From Paramyrothecium sp. XJ0827 (taxonomy: Eukaryota > Ascomycota > Sordariomycetes > Hypocreales > Stachybotryaceae), in contig JAJFPB010000009.1 in NCBI GenBank assembly GCA_020881915.1, positions 124,001 through 188,000 on the forward strand: 64,000 nt of DNA. Reading direction: 5' to 3'. The position numbers and the translations under genes are program-made. This document shows, piece by piece, positions 54,992 through 64,000 of the stretch (the first letter of the stretch is position 1; every line of letters begins with the position of its first letter). The notes beneath the pieces are model-generated. The model was not told the origin of the DNA, made no database searches, and saw only the letters and a list, made by a program, of their open reading frames with translations.

Positions 54992-57592
54992 ATGGCTCTC
55001 TCAATCGATCGCCTTTCTTTCGAGCATCATCGTGTAGCTCTTGGAATAGAAGAGACGAAGCCCCGAATCTCTTGGAGGTTTAATGGAACCGTTTCAGACT
55101 GGGAACAGAGCGGCTATGATATCGAAATCATCAGACAGGGCGACGAGCTGAGGTCCTTCAGTCTAGAGTCGCCAGCTTCGGTCTATGTGCCATGGCCGGA
55201 TTCACCCTTGGGTGAGGCGGAAGGGGCAGAAGTGCGGGTGCGAGCCCGAGCCCCCGAGTCAGACACGCCTTGGTCTGATTGGGTCCATGTAGAAACAGGC
55301 TTGAAAGATAGCTGGGCGGATATCAATCCAATCACCACAACTAGTGAGCGACCGACTGATGGACCCAAAAGACCCCTATACTTCCGAAAGACGTTCGATG
55401 TTCCGGCCAATTTGCATTCTGCTCGGCTGTACATCACTGCTCTGGGTCTTTACGAAGCTCAGATCAACGGGCGCCGCGTTGGGGAAAACATCCTCGCACC
55501 TGGTTGGCAGTCGTACAATCATCGTCATGTCTACGATACCTACAACGTCACAGACTTGCTCCAAGCAGGAGAGAATGCTACCATCGCGGCTATCGTCGGA
55601 GAAGGATGGTATGCAGGCCGCCTTGGCTGGCATGGCGGCAATCGCAATCTGTATGGCGATACGCTTGGCCTGCTGTCGCTTCTGGTGATGACAATGGAAG
55701 ATGGTTCAACCATCAAAGTACCCACAGATACCTCGTGGACTTCACTTGTCGAGGGTGCCTTGGTCAACTCTGAAATTTACAATGGCGAAGAATACGACGA
55801 CCGTATTGCGGCCCGGATTGAGGGTTGGGCGACTAGTTCTTACAATGACACGGCCTGGTCAGGTACACGAGCCCTACCTCAGCCGAAGGGTCGCCTTATA
55901 GCCCCTGACCAGCCTCCAGTCAGGGCGATTGAAGAGATTACCCCACAGAGATTTTTCAAGTCGCCTTCCGGCAAGACACTTATCGACTTCGGACAGAATA
56001 TGGCAGGTTTCCTTCGCGTCAAGGTCAAGGGTCCTGCAAACACAACCATAACGCTCCGCCACGCCGAAGTACTGGAGAACGGCGAGCTGGGTACCCGACC
56101 TCTCCGACTAGCTGCAGCCACGGAAATCATTCATCTGAGCGGAAGGGAGTTGTTTTATGAGCCGAAGTTCACCTACCACGGATTTAGATATGCCTCTGTC
56201 GAAGGTTGGCCGTCAGAAACGCCTCTCAACTCAGACCACATCACTGCGATTGTGGTGCACACGGACATGGAGCGGACGGGCTGGTTCGAATGCTCGCACG
56301 ACCTTCTGAACAAATTTCACTCTAATGTCCTTTGGTCAATGAAAGGAAATTTCTTATCTATCCCGACAGACTGCCCTCAGCGGGACGAGCGTGCTGGCTG
56401 GACCGGTGATGCTCATGCATTCGGTCCTACAGCCAATTTCCTTTACGACACTGCGGGATTCTGGCGTAGCTGGCACCGTGATGTATGGTCTGAAATGTCC
56501 AGCAATGGAAAGATGGTTCCATTTGCGTACACCCCTACTCTGCCGTCTGGATTTGGCGATCAGATGCCTACTGCCATTTGGGGAGACGTGGTAGTCGGGA
56601 GCCCTTGGAACACCTACCTGGCATTTGGTGATAAGGTCATGCTAAAAGAACATCTACCACAAGCTCAGAATTGGGTCGACAAAGGCATCAAGCGTAATGG
56701 CCGTGGTCTCTGGGACAGGAGCACATTTCAATTTGGCGATTGGCTTGACCCAAAAGCACCCTCGTGGGACCCTGGCGCAGCCACCACCAACAGACACTTG
56801 GTCGCCGATGCTTATCTGATCAAGATGACGGAGCTGCTTGCTAGGATTCTCGAAGCGTTGAGTCACGGTAGTAGTCAGTATCGAGATCAGCATGCGCTAT
56901 TGGTACAAGAGTTTCAGGATGCGTGGGTCCACAACGGAGAGCTTGCGAACCAGACACAGACTGCTTACAGTCTTGCACTCGATTTTGGTCTTTTCAGTAG
57001 CCAAGAACACGTTGAGAACGGGATCAATACCCTGCGGAGAATCATTGCCGACAACGACCACCTAGTGGGTACTGGGTTTGCAGGGACCCCAGCTCTTGGC
57101 AGTGCTCTCAGGAAGGCGAATGCAACAGAAGATTTCTACCGTATGCTTCTCCAAGAACGCAATCCGTCTTGGCTTTACCAAGTCGTCATGGGCGGAACCA
57201 CGACTTGGGAACGATGGGATAGTCTTTTACCAGACGGAAGTCTGAATCCTGGTGAGATGCTTAGTTTCAACCATTATGCCTTTGGATCAGTCGCCGACTG
57301 GATGCATCAAGTTATTGGAGGTATAGCGCCTGTTGATCCGGGCTATAAAACGATCAGGATTGCCCCAGTTCCAGGGGGGAATATCACCAATGCCCGCGCG
57401 ACATTCTTGAGCCCTTATGGACGGATTTCTACCGATTGGCAAGTCAGCAAATGTGGATTTCACCTTAAGTTGGAAGTGCCGCCCAATTCCATAGCCATAG
57501 TCAGTATGCCTGGAAGTGGCGAGTCGACCAGAGTGGGATCTGGCCAACATGTGTTTACTGACCGCACATACCGGATGGCTACTACGAACTGA
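54992..57592 (+). CDS. Alpha-L-rhamnosidase, GH78
   Basis: Single exon, 866 aa, full length for the family. Domains in order: N-terminal beta-sandwich starting LSFEHHRVALGIEETKPRIS (about 1-110); the rhamnosidase N domain with YFRKTF, ARLYITALGLYEAQINGRRV, LAPGWQSYNHRHVYDTYNVT and GWYAGRLGWHGG; and a catalytic (alpha/alpha)6 barrel with SIPTDCPQRDERAGWTGDAH (about 455-475). The conserved acids that act in retaining/inverting chemistry lie in this last motif. FQFGDWLDP and GGTTTWERWDS follow, then a C-terminal beta domain. There is no signal peptide, so it is probably intracellular and acts on imported rhamnosides. The Zn2Cys6 regulator gene begins only 354 bp downstream on the same strand, suggesting a rhamnose-utilisation pair (inference). 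Confidence 0.93.
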   Translation: MALSIDRLSFEHHRVALGIEETKPRISWRFNGTVSDWEQSGYDIEIIRQGDELRSFSLESPASVYVPWPDSPLGEAEGAEVRVRARAPESDTPWSDWVHVETGLKDSWADINPITTTSERPTDGPKRPLYFRKTFDVPANLHSARLYITALGLYEAQINGRRVGENILAPGWQSYNHRHVYDTYNVTDLLQAGENATIAAIVGEGWYAGRLGWHGGNRNLYGDTLGLLSLLVMTMEDGSTIKVPTDTSWTSLVEGALVNSEIYNGEEYDDRIAARIEGWATSSYNDTAWSGTRALPQPKGRLIAPDQPPVRAIEEITPQRFFKSPSGKTLIDFGQNMAGFLRVKVKGPANTTITLRHAEVLENGELGTRPLRLAAATEIIHLSGRELFYEPKFTYHGFRYASVEGWPSETPLNSDHITAIVVHTDMERTGWFECSHDLLNKFHSNVLWSMKGNFLSIPTDCPQRDERAGWTGDAHAFGPTANFLYDTAGFWRSWHRDVWSEMSSNGKMVPFAYTPTLPSGFGDQMPTAIWGDVVVGSPWNTYLAFGDKVMLKEHLPQAQNWVDKGIKRNGRGLWDRSTFQFGDWLDPKAPSWDPGAATTNRHLVADAYLIKMTELLARILEALSHGSSQYRDQHALLVQEFQDAWVHNGELANQTQTAYSLALDFGLFSSQEHVENGINTLRRIIADNDHLVGTGFAGTPALGSALRKANATEDFYRMLLQERNPSWLYQVVMGGTTTWERWDSLLPDGSLNPGEMLSFNHYAFGSVADWMHQVIGGIAPVDPGYKTIRIAPVPGGNITNARATFLSPYGRISTDWQVSKCGFHLKLEVPPNSIAIVSMPGSGESTRVGSGQHVFTDRTYRMATTN

Positions 57593-57946
57593 GGATATGT
57601 GGTGTTTCCAGTAGAAGACGATTGACCTTGGGGAAATTTGCTGCAGATGGCTTCTATTAAGATTTCGTGTCCAATGCTCACACGCTCCTGAATGTCGCCG
57701 CCAAGGCATAACAGCTGCGAGAACTTCACTCAACTATTCACCCAACCAACAGGTTTCTTGTTATCATTACGCTTGTGAAAGCCGCGCAAGACGGAAACGG
57801 TGGACTTTAAACTTCTCTAGCGGTATGCTGACTAAGGATAATCCCCCTAAATAAACGCGCGTTAGAAGAGTTGGGGCTGGATGCTTCCGCTGAGTGGCGG
57901 CGAAAATGCACTTAGCTCAGCCAAACTCTCCAATAAATAAATATCA
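57593..57946. other. Intergenic between rhamnosidase and Zn2Cys6 genes
   Basis: 354 bp. Rhamnosidase 3' region and regulator promoter. Nothing else seen. Confidence 0.5.
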
Positions 57947-60077
57947 ATGCAGCCTCGCATTTCGCAGCGTCAGTCACTTGCTTGCTATGGTATCTTATCC
58001 ACCTCAAATAACTATCACAAATCGTCCCGCTAACTGTTTTGACAGAGTGCCAGCGCAAGAAAAAAAAATGTAGTAAAGAGATACCCTGTTCGAGATGCGT
58101 AGGTCTCGGGCTCGACTGTAGCCGTCCTGTGGTCTACCTGCGACGCAATATTCAAGAGAAGGGAAGCGAGATTAGGTTCCTGGATTCTTTGCGAGAGACC
58201 TTGCAGAGTGCGCCCACCCCAGTCGACAAGGCGGTTCGGCAGATCGTGGACAGAGTTGAGCGGCTCCGTTCCGGCAGCTCCGGCGAGACTGATGACATCG
58301 CATTGGCCGGGTCGGCTACCGAACCCGAGCCCCAGCACACGAGCCCACCAGAAACCGATATCGGCCGCAAAGACTCGCTGGATTTCGTCGGACCAACGTC
58401 GCCGATAATCACGGCCCTGGAACATGTGGCTCGAGGACGAAGTTGCAGAGCTTGCTACCCTCATTCGCGTTGTACTTGTCAATTTCATCCTGGCTGGGTG
58501 GAAACCCATGCTCGTAATAACAGCGTTTGCCTTCCTCCGGCGGACCTTCCAGATAAACAAGCTGCTCAGGTCCTTATCAGGTTTTATGTGAAGCATTTGG
58601 CGTGGCACCACAACTGCTTACATATTCCGACATTCATGCAAGAATGTATCCTATTCTGGGAAACGGGACGGTACGAGGTTGTTCAATGGGCTGCAGTATA
58701 CTGCGCAGTTTTGGCCAGCGCCTTGTTTTCGCTGGAAAATAGCCCCAGCTATCAAGCCGAGTATTCGTTCGACCCCATCATCCAAACACCATTATCTCTT
58801 TTTGAACAAATGGCTGACATTCTCTACGAAAGCCACTTCCTACAGCATGTTTCGGTGTTTTCCGTCCAAGCTATAGCCATATCAACCGATGTTGCACATA
58901 GCCTAGGGCTAAGCCAATTAAACGCGACCCTTTTCAACGCAGGAATTGGAATAGCAGAGTGTTTGGGGTTGCACAAGATCCAATGTGATGATGTGGAATC
59001 TCAAGCGGACTCCAGAACCTGGCAGGAAACCATAGAAACCGAGGTTGGTCGAAGGGTTTGGCTCCAATTGGTTATCCAGGATCACTTTGCTGTTCCCTTC
59101 ATCGACTCATACAAGATTCACCCCTTGCACTACTCCACTACTCCTCCAAGGAACGCCGATGACGGAGATCTCCGATCAATGCCAGAAGACGTGCCGACTA
59201 TCAGCACGTATAATAGAGCACTTGGAGCCATCGCACGGTTGATGCCAGAACTAGCAGACGGCATAGGACCCGTGGGCAACCCAAAACCAGTCAAGGATCA
59301 ATATAGCCATGTTATTTACATGGACCAGAAGATCAGAGAGTGTATACAGGCCTTTCCTCCTTTCTTCCGGCAGCAAGATGAGACATTGGAGGCTCGTATT
59401 CCTTGGCTTGGTGTTGCAAGACAAAGTCTTGCTATCACTGCAGCAGAGAAGGTGAGCCTGGTTCAAAGGCAGCCCCTTGATTTTGTGACCTTCAAGACTA
59501 AAGAAATCAGGTAATCATGATTCACAGGCCCTTTATCTTTCGCTCTTTTCAGTCGGCAAGGCATTCAATCACAAGGCGCACCTGCGTCTCAGCCGCCATG
59601 ACCATCTTACGAGAGCAGAAGAGCCTGACGGATAGGGGAGAAATCTTTTTGTGGACACACAGCGCCTTCTGCATCACAGCAGCACTCATCCTTTCCCTCG
59701 AGCTCAGTTGCCGCCCTACGATCTCTGAAGGCGCTGATAGCAATGACCGGATGAGCGCTGTCCAAGAAGCATTGCGTTTTCTTGCAAGCCGCCAACATGA
59801 CGTCCTCGCGCAACGTGGAGTGCTTCTCGTCCAGGCCATCCTCTCGACGACCACCCCCCTTCAACGTTTCCAGGAGGGTCTTAATATGGATGAGGTTGAA
59901 GCAATGAGCTTCAATGAAATAGTCTTTAGATACACGGCCGACCTAGCGGTTCTCGGATTCAAAACCCAGTCATTGGACGAACCAATGCAGCCTGGGCAGC
60001 ATGACACAGATGCACTTGAGCTTCAGGACTTTGCGACATGGTTTCAAGACACGTTTGACTGGTCTCATGCCGTTTAA
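57947..60077 (+). CDS. Zn2Cys6 transcription factor with fungal-specific regulatory domain
   Basis: join(57947..57989,58046..59451,59511..60077), 671 aa. A 43-nt first exon (MQPRISQRQSLACY) is needed to complete the zinc cluster. With it the cysteines are 13, 16, 23, 29, 32 and 39 (CX2CX6CX5CX2CX6C), a canonical binuclear cluster: ACYECQRKKKKC then CSRCVGLGLDC. The intron at 57990-58045 has branch CTAAC. The middle homology region includes IRFYVKHLAWHHNCLHIPTF, QAIAISTDVAHSLGL and ECLGLHKI with ETEVGRRVWLQLVIQD, typical of fungal-specific TF domains. After a 59-nt intron come KVIMIHRPFIFRSF and a helical tail. It lies directly after the GH78 gene, so it is a candidate rhamnose-pathway activator; that link rests on position alone. 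Confidence 0.88.
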
Positions 60078-60268
60078 ACTTGCATCTTAGGTTGAAGTTA
60101 AAGTTTCAAGCTGGGGAAAGATCGAAGTGACGCAGTGGTATTGCAAAGTTGCGCCCATATCTCGAGTTGGCAGCAGATCACACGCCCTGGAATGGTGCAG
60201 CCAGACTCTCGCTTGCACGTATGTTTGGTATTTGTATTGTAATACTTAGTTCTACGCTCCTCACCACA

Positions 60269-61471
60269 TCATACCCAGGCCTGTATCGCAAGTTCCGCGA
60301 CTGCCCGCTCAATGTCCGCTTTAACAGGGAAAACCCCTGGCCCGAGATTGCGGCCTTTTAAGGCCATTTGCTCAAGGCAAAGGGCTTGAAGCGCCAACCC
60401 CAAGTCCATAATCTCGATGGGATTCCCGTCGGCTGCTGCGAGGTTCACAAGGTTACCGTCACAAAGCACATAGATGCGCTTCCCACCGGCTAGTCGATAC
60501 TCCTTGATGTCGTTCCTGTGCATCTGGATAATTTCTGCGCCCTCCTCTAGCGCCCCGAGCTCAATTTCCGATGAAAAATGGCCAGCATTGGCGAGAATGC
60601 ACCCGTCCCGAAGTTTGAACAACGAATCCGAGGTGAGAGCACCGTCACGTCCTGTGACGGTGATCAGAATCTGAGCCTTTTCTAGAGCATCTGACAGCTC
60701 GCTTGTCACGAATCCCTCGAGGTGAGCTTCCAGGCGACGAATAGGATCCTTGTCGACAACAGTGACGTGCGCTCCCATGCCGCGCAGCCGATGCGCTATC
60801 CCCGAGCCACAGTAGCCGAAGCCCAAAACAACAGTAGATTTCCCGTGCAGCATAACATTTGTCGCTCTCATCAGTCCATCGACAACAGAGCTCCCAACTC
60901 CGTAGCGGTTCTCGACTATCTGCTTGGCTTGTGTGTCGTTGATAACCCATGTGGCGAAATCGAGCCTTATGCCACTCTCACGCAATCGAAAGGCACCTGT
61001 AGTCGTCTCCTCGGTGCTTCCCTTGATGGTTTTTCGGAGTGACGCGAATTCAGCCTTAGTAGCCAGCGCCATGTGTAAATCGGCCCCATTATCGGCGAGG
61101 AGGTCGGGTTGCGAACGGAGCACCTCGAGGCAGTGTTGATCATGCTGGTCTCTAGTGTCTGCTTTGGCACCAAGCACCGTGAGTGCTGGATTGCTGCGGA
61201 GCACATGAGCCACATCGTCCTGCGTTGAGCCAGGGCTGCCGGTAATTGTGATGCTGGCGCCGCCACTCGTTAGCGCATCTAACCACACAGCTGTTTTGGC
61301 CTCTATATGAAGACAAATTCCGATGTGGAGGCCTTCGAATGGCCTCTGGCGAGCAAAACGCTCTTTTATTCCGGCCATGATGGGCATGTAAGCCTCCGCC
61401 CACTTGATACGAAGATTTCCAGAGTTGGAGAAATGGTCTTGGCTTGCAGTAGAAACCTCATGGTCGGTCAT
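60269..61471 (-). CDS. S-adenosyl-L-homocysteine hydrolase-like protein, divergent
   Basis: Single exon, 400 aa from MTDHEVST. The NAD domain reads VVLGFGYCGSGIAHRLRGMG followed by VVDKDPIRRLEAHLEGF, the AdoHcyase pattern. Substrate-domain motifs include PGSTQDDVAHVL (STQDD as in prokaryotic-type enzymes), DNGADLHM, GSTEETTTGAFRL and INDTQAKQIVENRYG, where canonical enzymes have FDNRYG (Asp to Glu). LVNLAAADGNPIEIMD is conserved. The protein ends soon after and lacks the usual C-terminal 'IDxLTxxQxxYLxxW' oligomerisation and NAD-contact tail. At 400 aa it is shorter than the ~450-aa housekeeping eukaryotic form. It may hydrolyse SAH or act on another nucleoside. No introns and an unusual lineage suggest horizontal transfer (inferred). 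Confidence 0.85.
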   Translation of the reverse strand: MTDHEVSTASQDHFSNSGNLRIKWAEAYMPIMAGIKERFARQRPFEGLHIGICLHIEAKTAVWLDALTSGGASITITGSPGSTQDDVAHVLRSNPALTVLGAKADTRDQHDQHCLEVLRSQPDLLADNGADLHMALATKAEFASLRKTIKGSTEETTTGAFRLRESGIRLDFATWVINDTQAKQIVENRYGVGSSVVDGLMRATNVMLHGKSTVVLGFGYCGSGIAHRLRGMGAHVTVVDKDPIRRLEAHLEGFVTSELSDALEKAQILITVTGRDGALTSDSLFKLRDGCILANAGHFSSEIELGALEEGAEIIQMHRNDIKEYRLAGGKRIYVLCDGNLVNLAAADGNPIEIMDLGLALQALCLEQMALKGRNLGPGVFPVKADIERAVAELAIQAWV

Positions 61472-62404
61472 GGTCAGGGGGTGAATGATATCTAAATGAT
61501 CGTGCTTTCAAGCTTGGAAAGGTTATTGATCGAGATGATTTCACTTCATTGTGTGGCTTTGATGCTCTATATAACAGATTTTCCGAACCCTGGTGCGACC
61601 AAGCAGTCTTGAAACGTATGAGTGTTGTCGGACCCGGTCGGCCGACCTTGAACAACTCACCCGCCGCTAGTGATTATCAATGGCGCTAGCCCCAGCCCAT
61701 GATAGCATCGCATCTTTCGGTCCTGTGTATGGATAGGTCTGTGAATCATGAAGTGGGGACTGTGATAAGATGCAGCGGCGGATCGTGCTCGTGTGATGAG
61801 GCCCCCCAATGTCACACGATGCGGTATGGGCTTTTTTTTACCATGAACAGCAATACGGAAGACGTCTTGTGCGACCCGTGATTCTCCTCGCATTAATTAG
61901 TCACTTGTTTTGTAGTGTACCATTCTTTGGTCAAGCAGAATGTTGAGACCCGACCGCTTTCTAAGGGGAGCTTCGTGTCGCCAAATTTGGAAACTCTTCG
62001 TCAATGCACTCGCGCTGCGTCTTCTGAAACTCATCGTAAATTTGGTATAAATGTGCCAATACACGAGGTCCGGGACTGTCGCGTTCTCAAAGGATCCTCG
62101 CCTTAGTCGCTCTAGAAATTCTCTGACTTACTGCGATGCTTGGTGAGCTCTGTTGGCGCTACAACACAAGTATCAACGGCGCTCGAGAACCTGGCGTTCT
62201 CTTCTTCGTAGTTTCGGAAGCTAGCAAAGGTACCAAAGGGCTTCGTTGTCCCATGAAGTCACAAAAGTAGACGAGAATTCTCCGCCTCGGTTGCCACTGC
62301 CGCGGTAGGTTTCTCGTTGTGTAAGAAAGGCATATTAGAAAACCTTCGATATAAAGCTATTTGTCACTCAACAAATCCATATGTAGACTCAAACTTGACG
62401 CGTA
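61472..62404. other. Intergenic
   Basis: Promoter of the SAHH-like gene and 3' region of the CFEM receptor. No gene recognised. Confidence 0.5.
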
Positions 62405-63985
62405 CTATTTATCCCTCTCTGCTAAGTCCGTTAATTCGGTGACATTACTATTAATGTGCGTGGCCGAGCTGGACATCATAGTATAGGGATTTGTGCCTTT
62501 CCCAAGATGCTCGGAAAGATGTCTCGCTCGGGAAGCCGCTCTAGTCGATTGTGTGGCTGTAGGTTTGCCATGTGACTCCGAGGAGTTTGATTTGTATGTG
62601 ATGTTTTCTTTGGACCGGAAAATGTATCGCAATTTCTTCAAAGCTGGCAGACATGCCAAGATCAAACCAGCAGCAATCTCGATTGCCGACCAGTAGGCTA
62701 AGGGCCCAAGTCCCCACGTGCGGTTTCGATGATTATCAAGATATGGCAGTGCTTGTAACCGGAGGAAGGTGACAAGGGTGATTCTGCGTCATTACAATGT
62801 TAGACTCTGGGTTCATAGTGGGGAAGAGGAAGAAGGCATAAAGAAAAGGTGACGAACGCAGATCCAAGGACGAACAATCCAATAACAGCGGCTTTCTTTC
62901 GCAACTTCATCTGAAGTCCCTTGACCATCCAGACAGCCATGGCGAGTGTGACCACATCCAAAATAATGTTCAGGATCGAATGCGACCAAGTAATAACACT
63001 GATGCTTGAGCATCTACCTTCGTGCTCGCCATCCCAGCCGTTCCAGACATATGGCACAGGTAAACATTGCAGAAGATCAACAATAACGAACGAGATGCCA
63101 ACACATATGTTTAGACCTATGATGCCATATGTTGTGTAGCGAAACTGGTGGTTTTGGCCGAATAGTCGAAGATAGAAACACAAGACTGACATGCGGGTAA
63201 ACATGTTGCCCAGCTTGTATCCCACAGTTGATATGTAAAAGAACTGTCTTGTTGTTAGAGCATGTTTATCAACATGATCGGCACTTGGGGGCATATCTCA
63301 CCTTGAAGGCTTTTTCTATGTCCTCAAATTGGACTTTCCACTGGTCTCTTCCCAGACCATAGTGAGCAGCTATAGGGACAGCTACTAGTCAGCAGGAATA
63401 TCAAGGTGAGAAAGGATCTGTATGGAATTTTACCTATGTATTGACCAATTGCTGCATCCAGCACCACAACCTACATCAAAGGTACAGTCAGTAAGAGTCA
63501 TATGATGGCAAGGAAGCACTGACTACTGCGATAACTATACACCAATCATCCCATCCAATGGTCCCAGCAAGTGACCTGATCTTCAAGATGACGCGACCTC
63601 CGATAACGATTGATGAGACCAGGGTGGCCACTACAACAAAAATTCGCATGCCCAGTGAAATATCTCGCGTGGGTACATCGCAGATAATTGAAGTAATGTT
63701 GAGAGCCGACAATGCCTGCTTCGGTAAACAGTTTTCGTAGAAGCAGGGCGAATATGTCGCCTCAAAGTTTTTGCCGGATCCGAACTGACATGAAGGTGAA
63801 GAAGAATTGTCTGGGGGCAACCCGTCCCAACATGATAACTACGATGACAACATTAGAGGTGGGTGTAATATCGACACACTTGCACCTACTGAGCATTGTG
63901 GCAGATCTGCCCTAGTAACCCTAGCGAAGGTTTGCGCAGCGAGCGTCCATAATATCATACACAATTCAACTCGCCTTGGTAACAT
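62405..63985 (-). CDS. CFEM-like heptahelical (SAT4/rhodopsin-like) membrane receptor
   Basis: complement(join(62405..62783,62858..63243,63302..63381,63434..63470,63524..63838,63890..63985)), 430 aa. Signal peptide MLPRRVELCMILWTLAAQTFA, then a compact cysteine domain: LPQC, LSC, SPSC, SPC, ENC, IIC. That is six cysteines with no D-x-x-C-x-C, so a reduced CFEM. Heptahelical markers are IGWDDWCIVIAV, HYGLGRDQW, FFYISTVGYKLGNMF, RMSVLCFYLRLFG, PYVWNGWDGEHEGRC and LDVVTLAMAVWMV. Exon 5 ends GSA, joined through a GTTCGT donor to ITLVTFLRLQAL. The exon 2/3 donor is ambiguous by 3 bp (63523 or 63526). A polar Ser/Thr-rich tail follows. Plasma-membrane sensor of the Pth11-like class; ligand unknown. 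Confidence 0.85.
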
Positions 63986-64000
63986 GACGACGTCAAGATT

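Overview
The window comes from a filamentous ascomycete (Pezizomycotina). Genes carry many short introns (about 46-103 nt, GT-AG, often with CTAAC/CTGAC-like branch sites), and the families are typical of moulds: a fungal non-reducing PKS, Zn2Cys6 and bZIP/DUF3425 regulators, CFEM/SAT4 heptahelical receptors, DHA1-type MFS transporters and NmrA-like reductases. The genus cannot be fixed from sequence reading alone. No rRNA, tRNA or CRISPR was recognised. Gene models are my own splice reconstructions, each checked for reading frame.

Left part (1-9.6 kb): five co-oriented genes (MDR dehydrogenase, EF1B-gamma-like GST, NmrA-like reductase, Gal80-like Gfo/Idh/MocA oxidoreductase, bZIP/DUF3425 regulator) lie between two decayed MFS pieces. 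The pieces look like the two halves of one transporter gene. The break falls at the same codon phase on both sides and is flanked by a shared TTCTTCT, as if an 8.5 kb block had been inserted.

9.6-19 kb: a secreted DUF7492 protein, a CFEM-domain heptahelical receptor, long non-coding stretches and a relict of a NAD(P)-binding gene.

Core (19-47 kb): a polyketide cluster. The central gene is a methylating non-reducing PKS (SAT-KS-AT-PT-ACP-ACP-CMeT-hydrolase, about 2,586 aa). Around it are a cytochrome P450 with an unusual I-helix, a BBE-type flavin oxidase, an ACMSD/PatG-like amidohydrolase (probable decarboxylase), an SMP-30-like beta-propeller, a NAD(P)-binding protein, an alpha/beta hydrolase, an MFS exporter, an AflR-type Zn2Cys6 regulator and a 3-beta-HSD-like reductase. 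The likely logic is synthesis of a C-methylated orsellinate-type acid, decarboxylation, hydroxylation, then flavin-dependent oxidation and export. The edges are decaying: a frameshifted SAT4-type membrane protein, an SDR that has lost its Rossmann half, and a frameshifted conserved protein.

Right part (51.8-64 kb): a secreted M14 carboxypeptidase; a GH78 alpha-L-rhamnosidase followed by a Zn2Cys6 regulator; a divergent prokaryote-type S-adenosylhomocysteine hydrolase-like gene; and a second CFEM-like heptahelical receptor.
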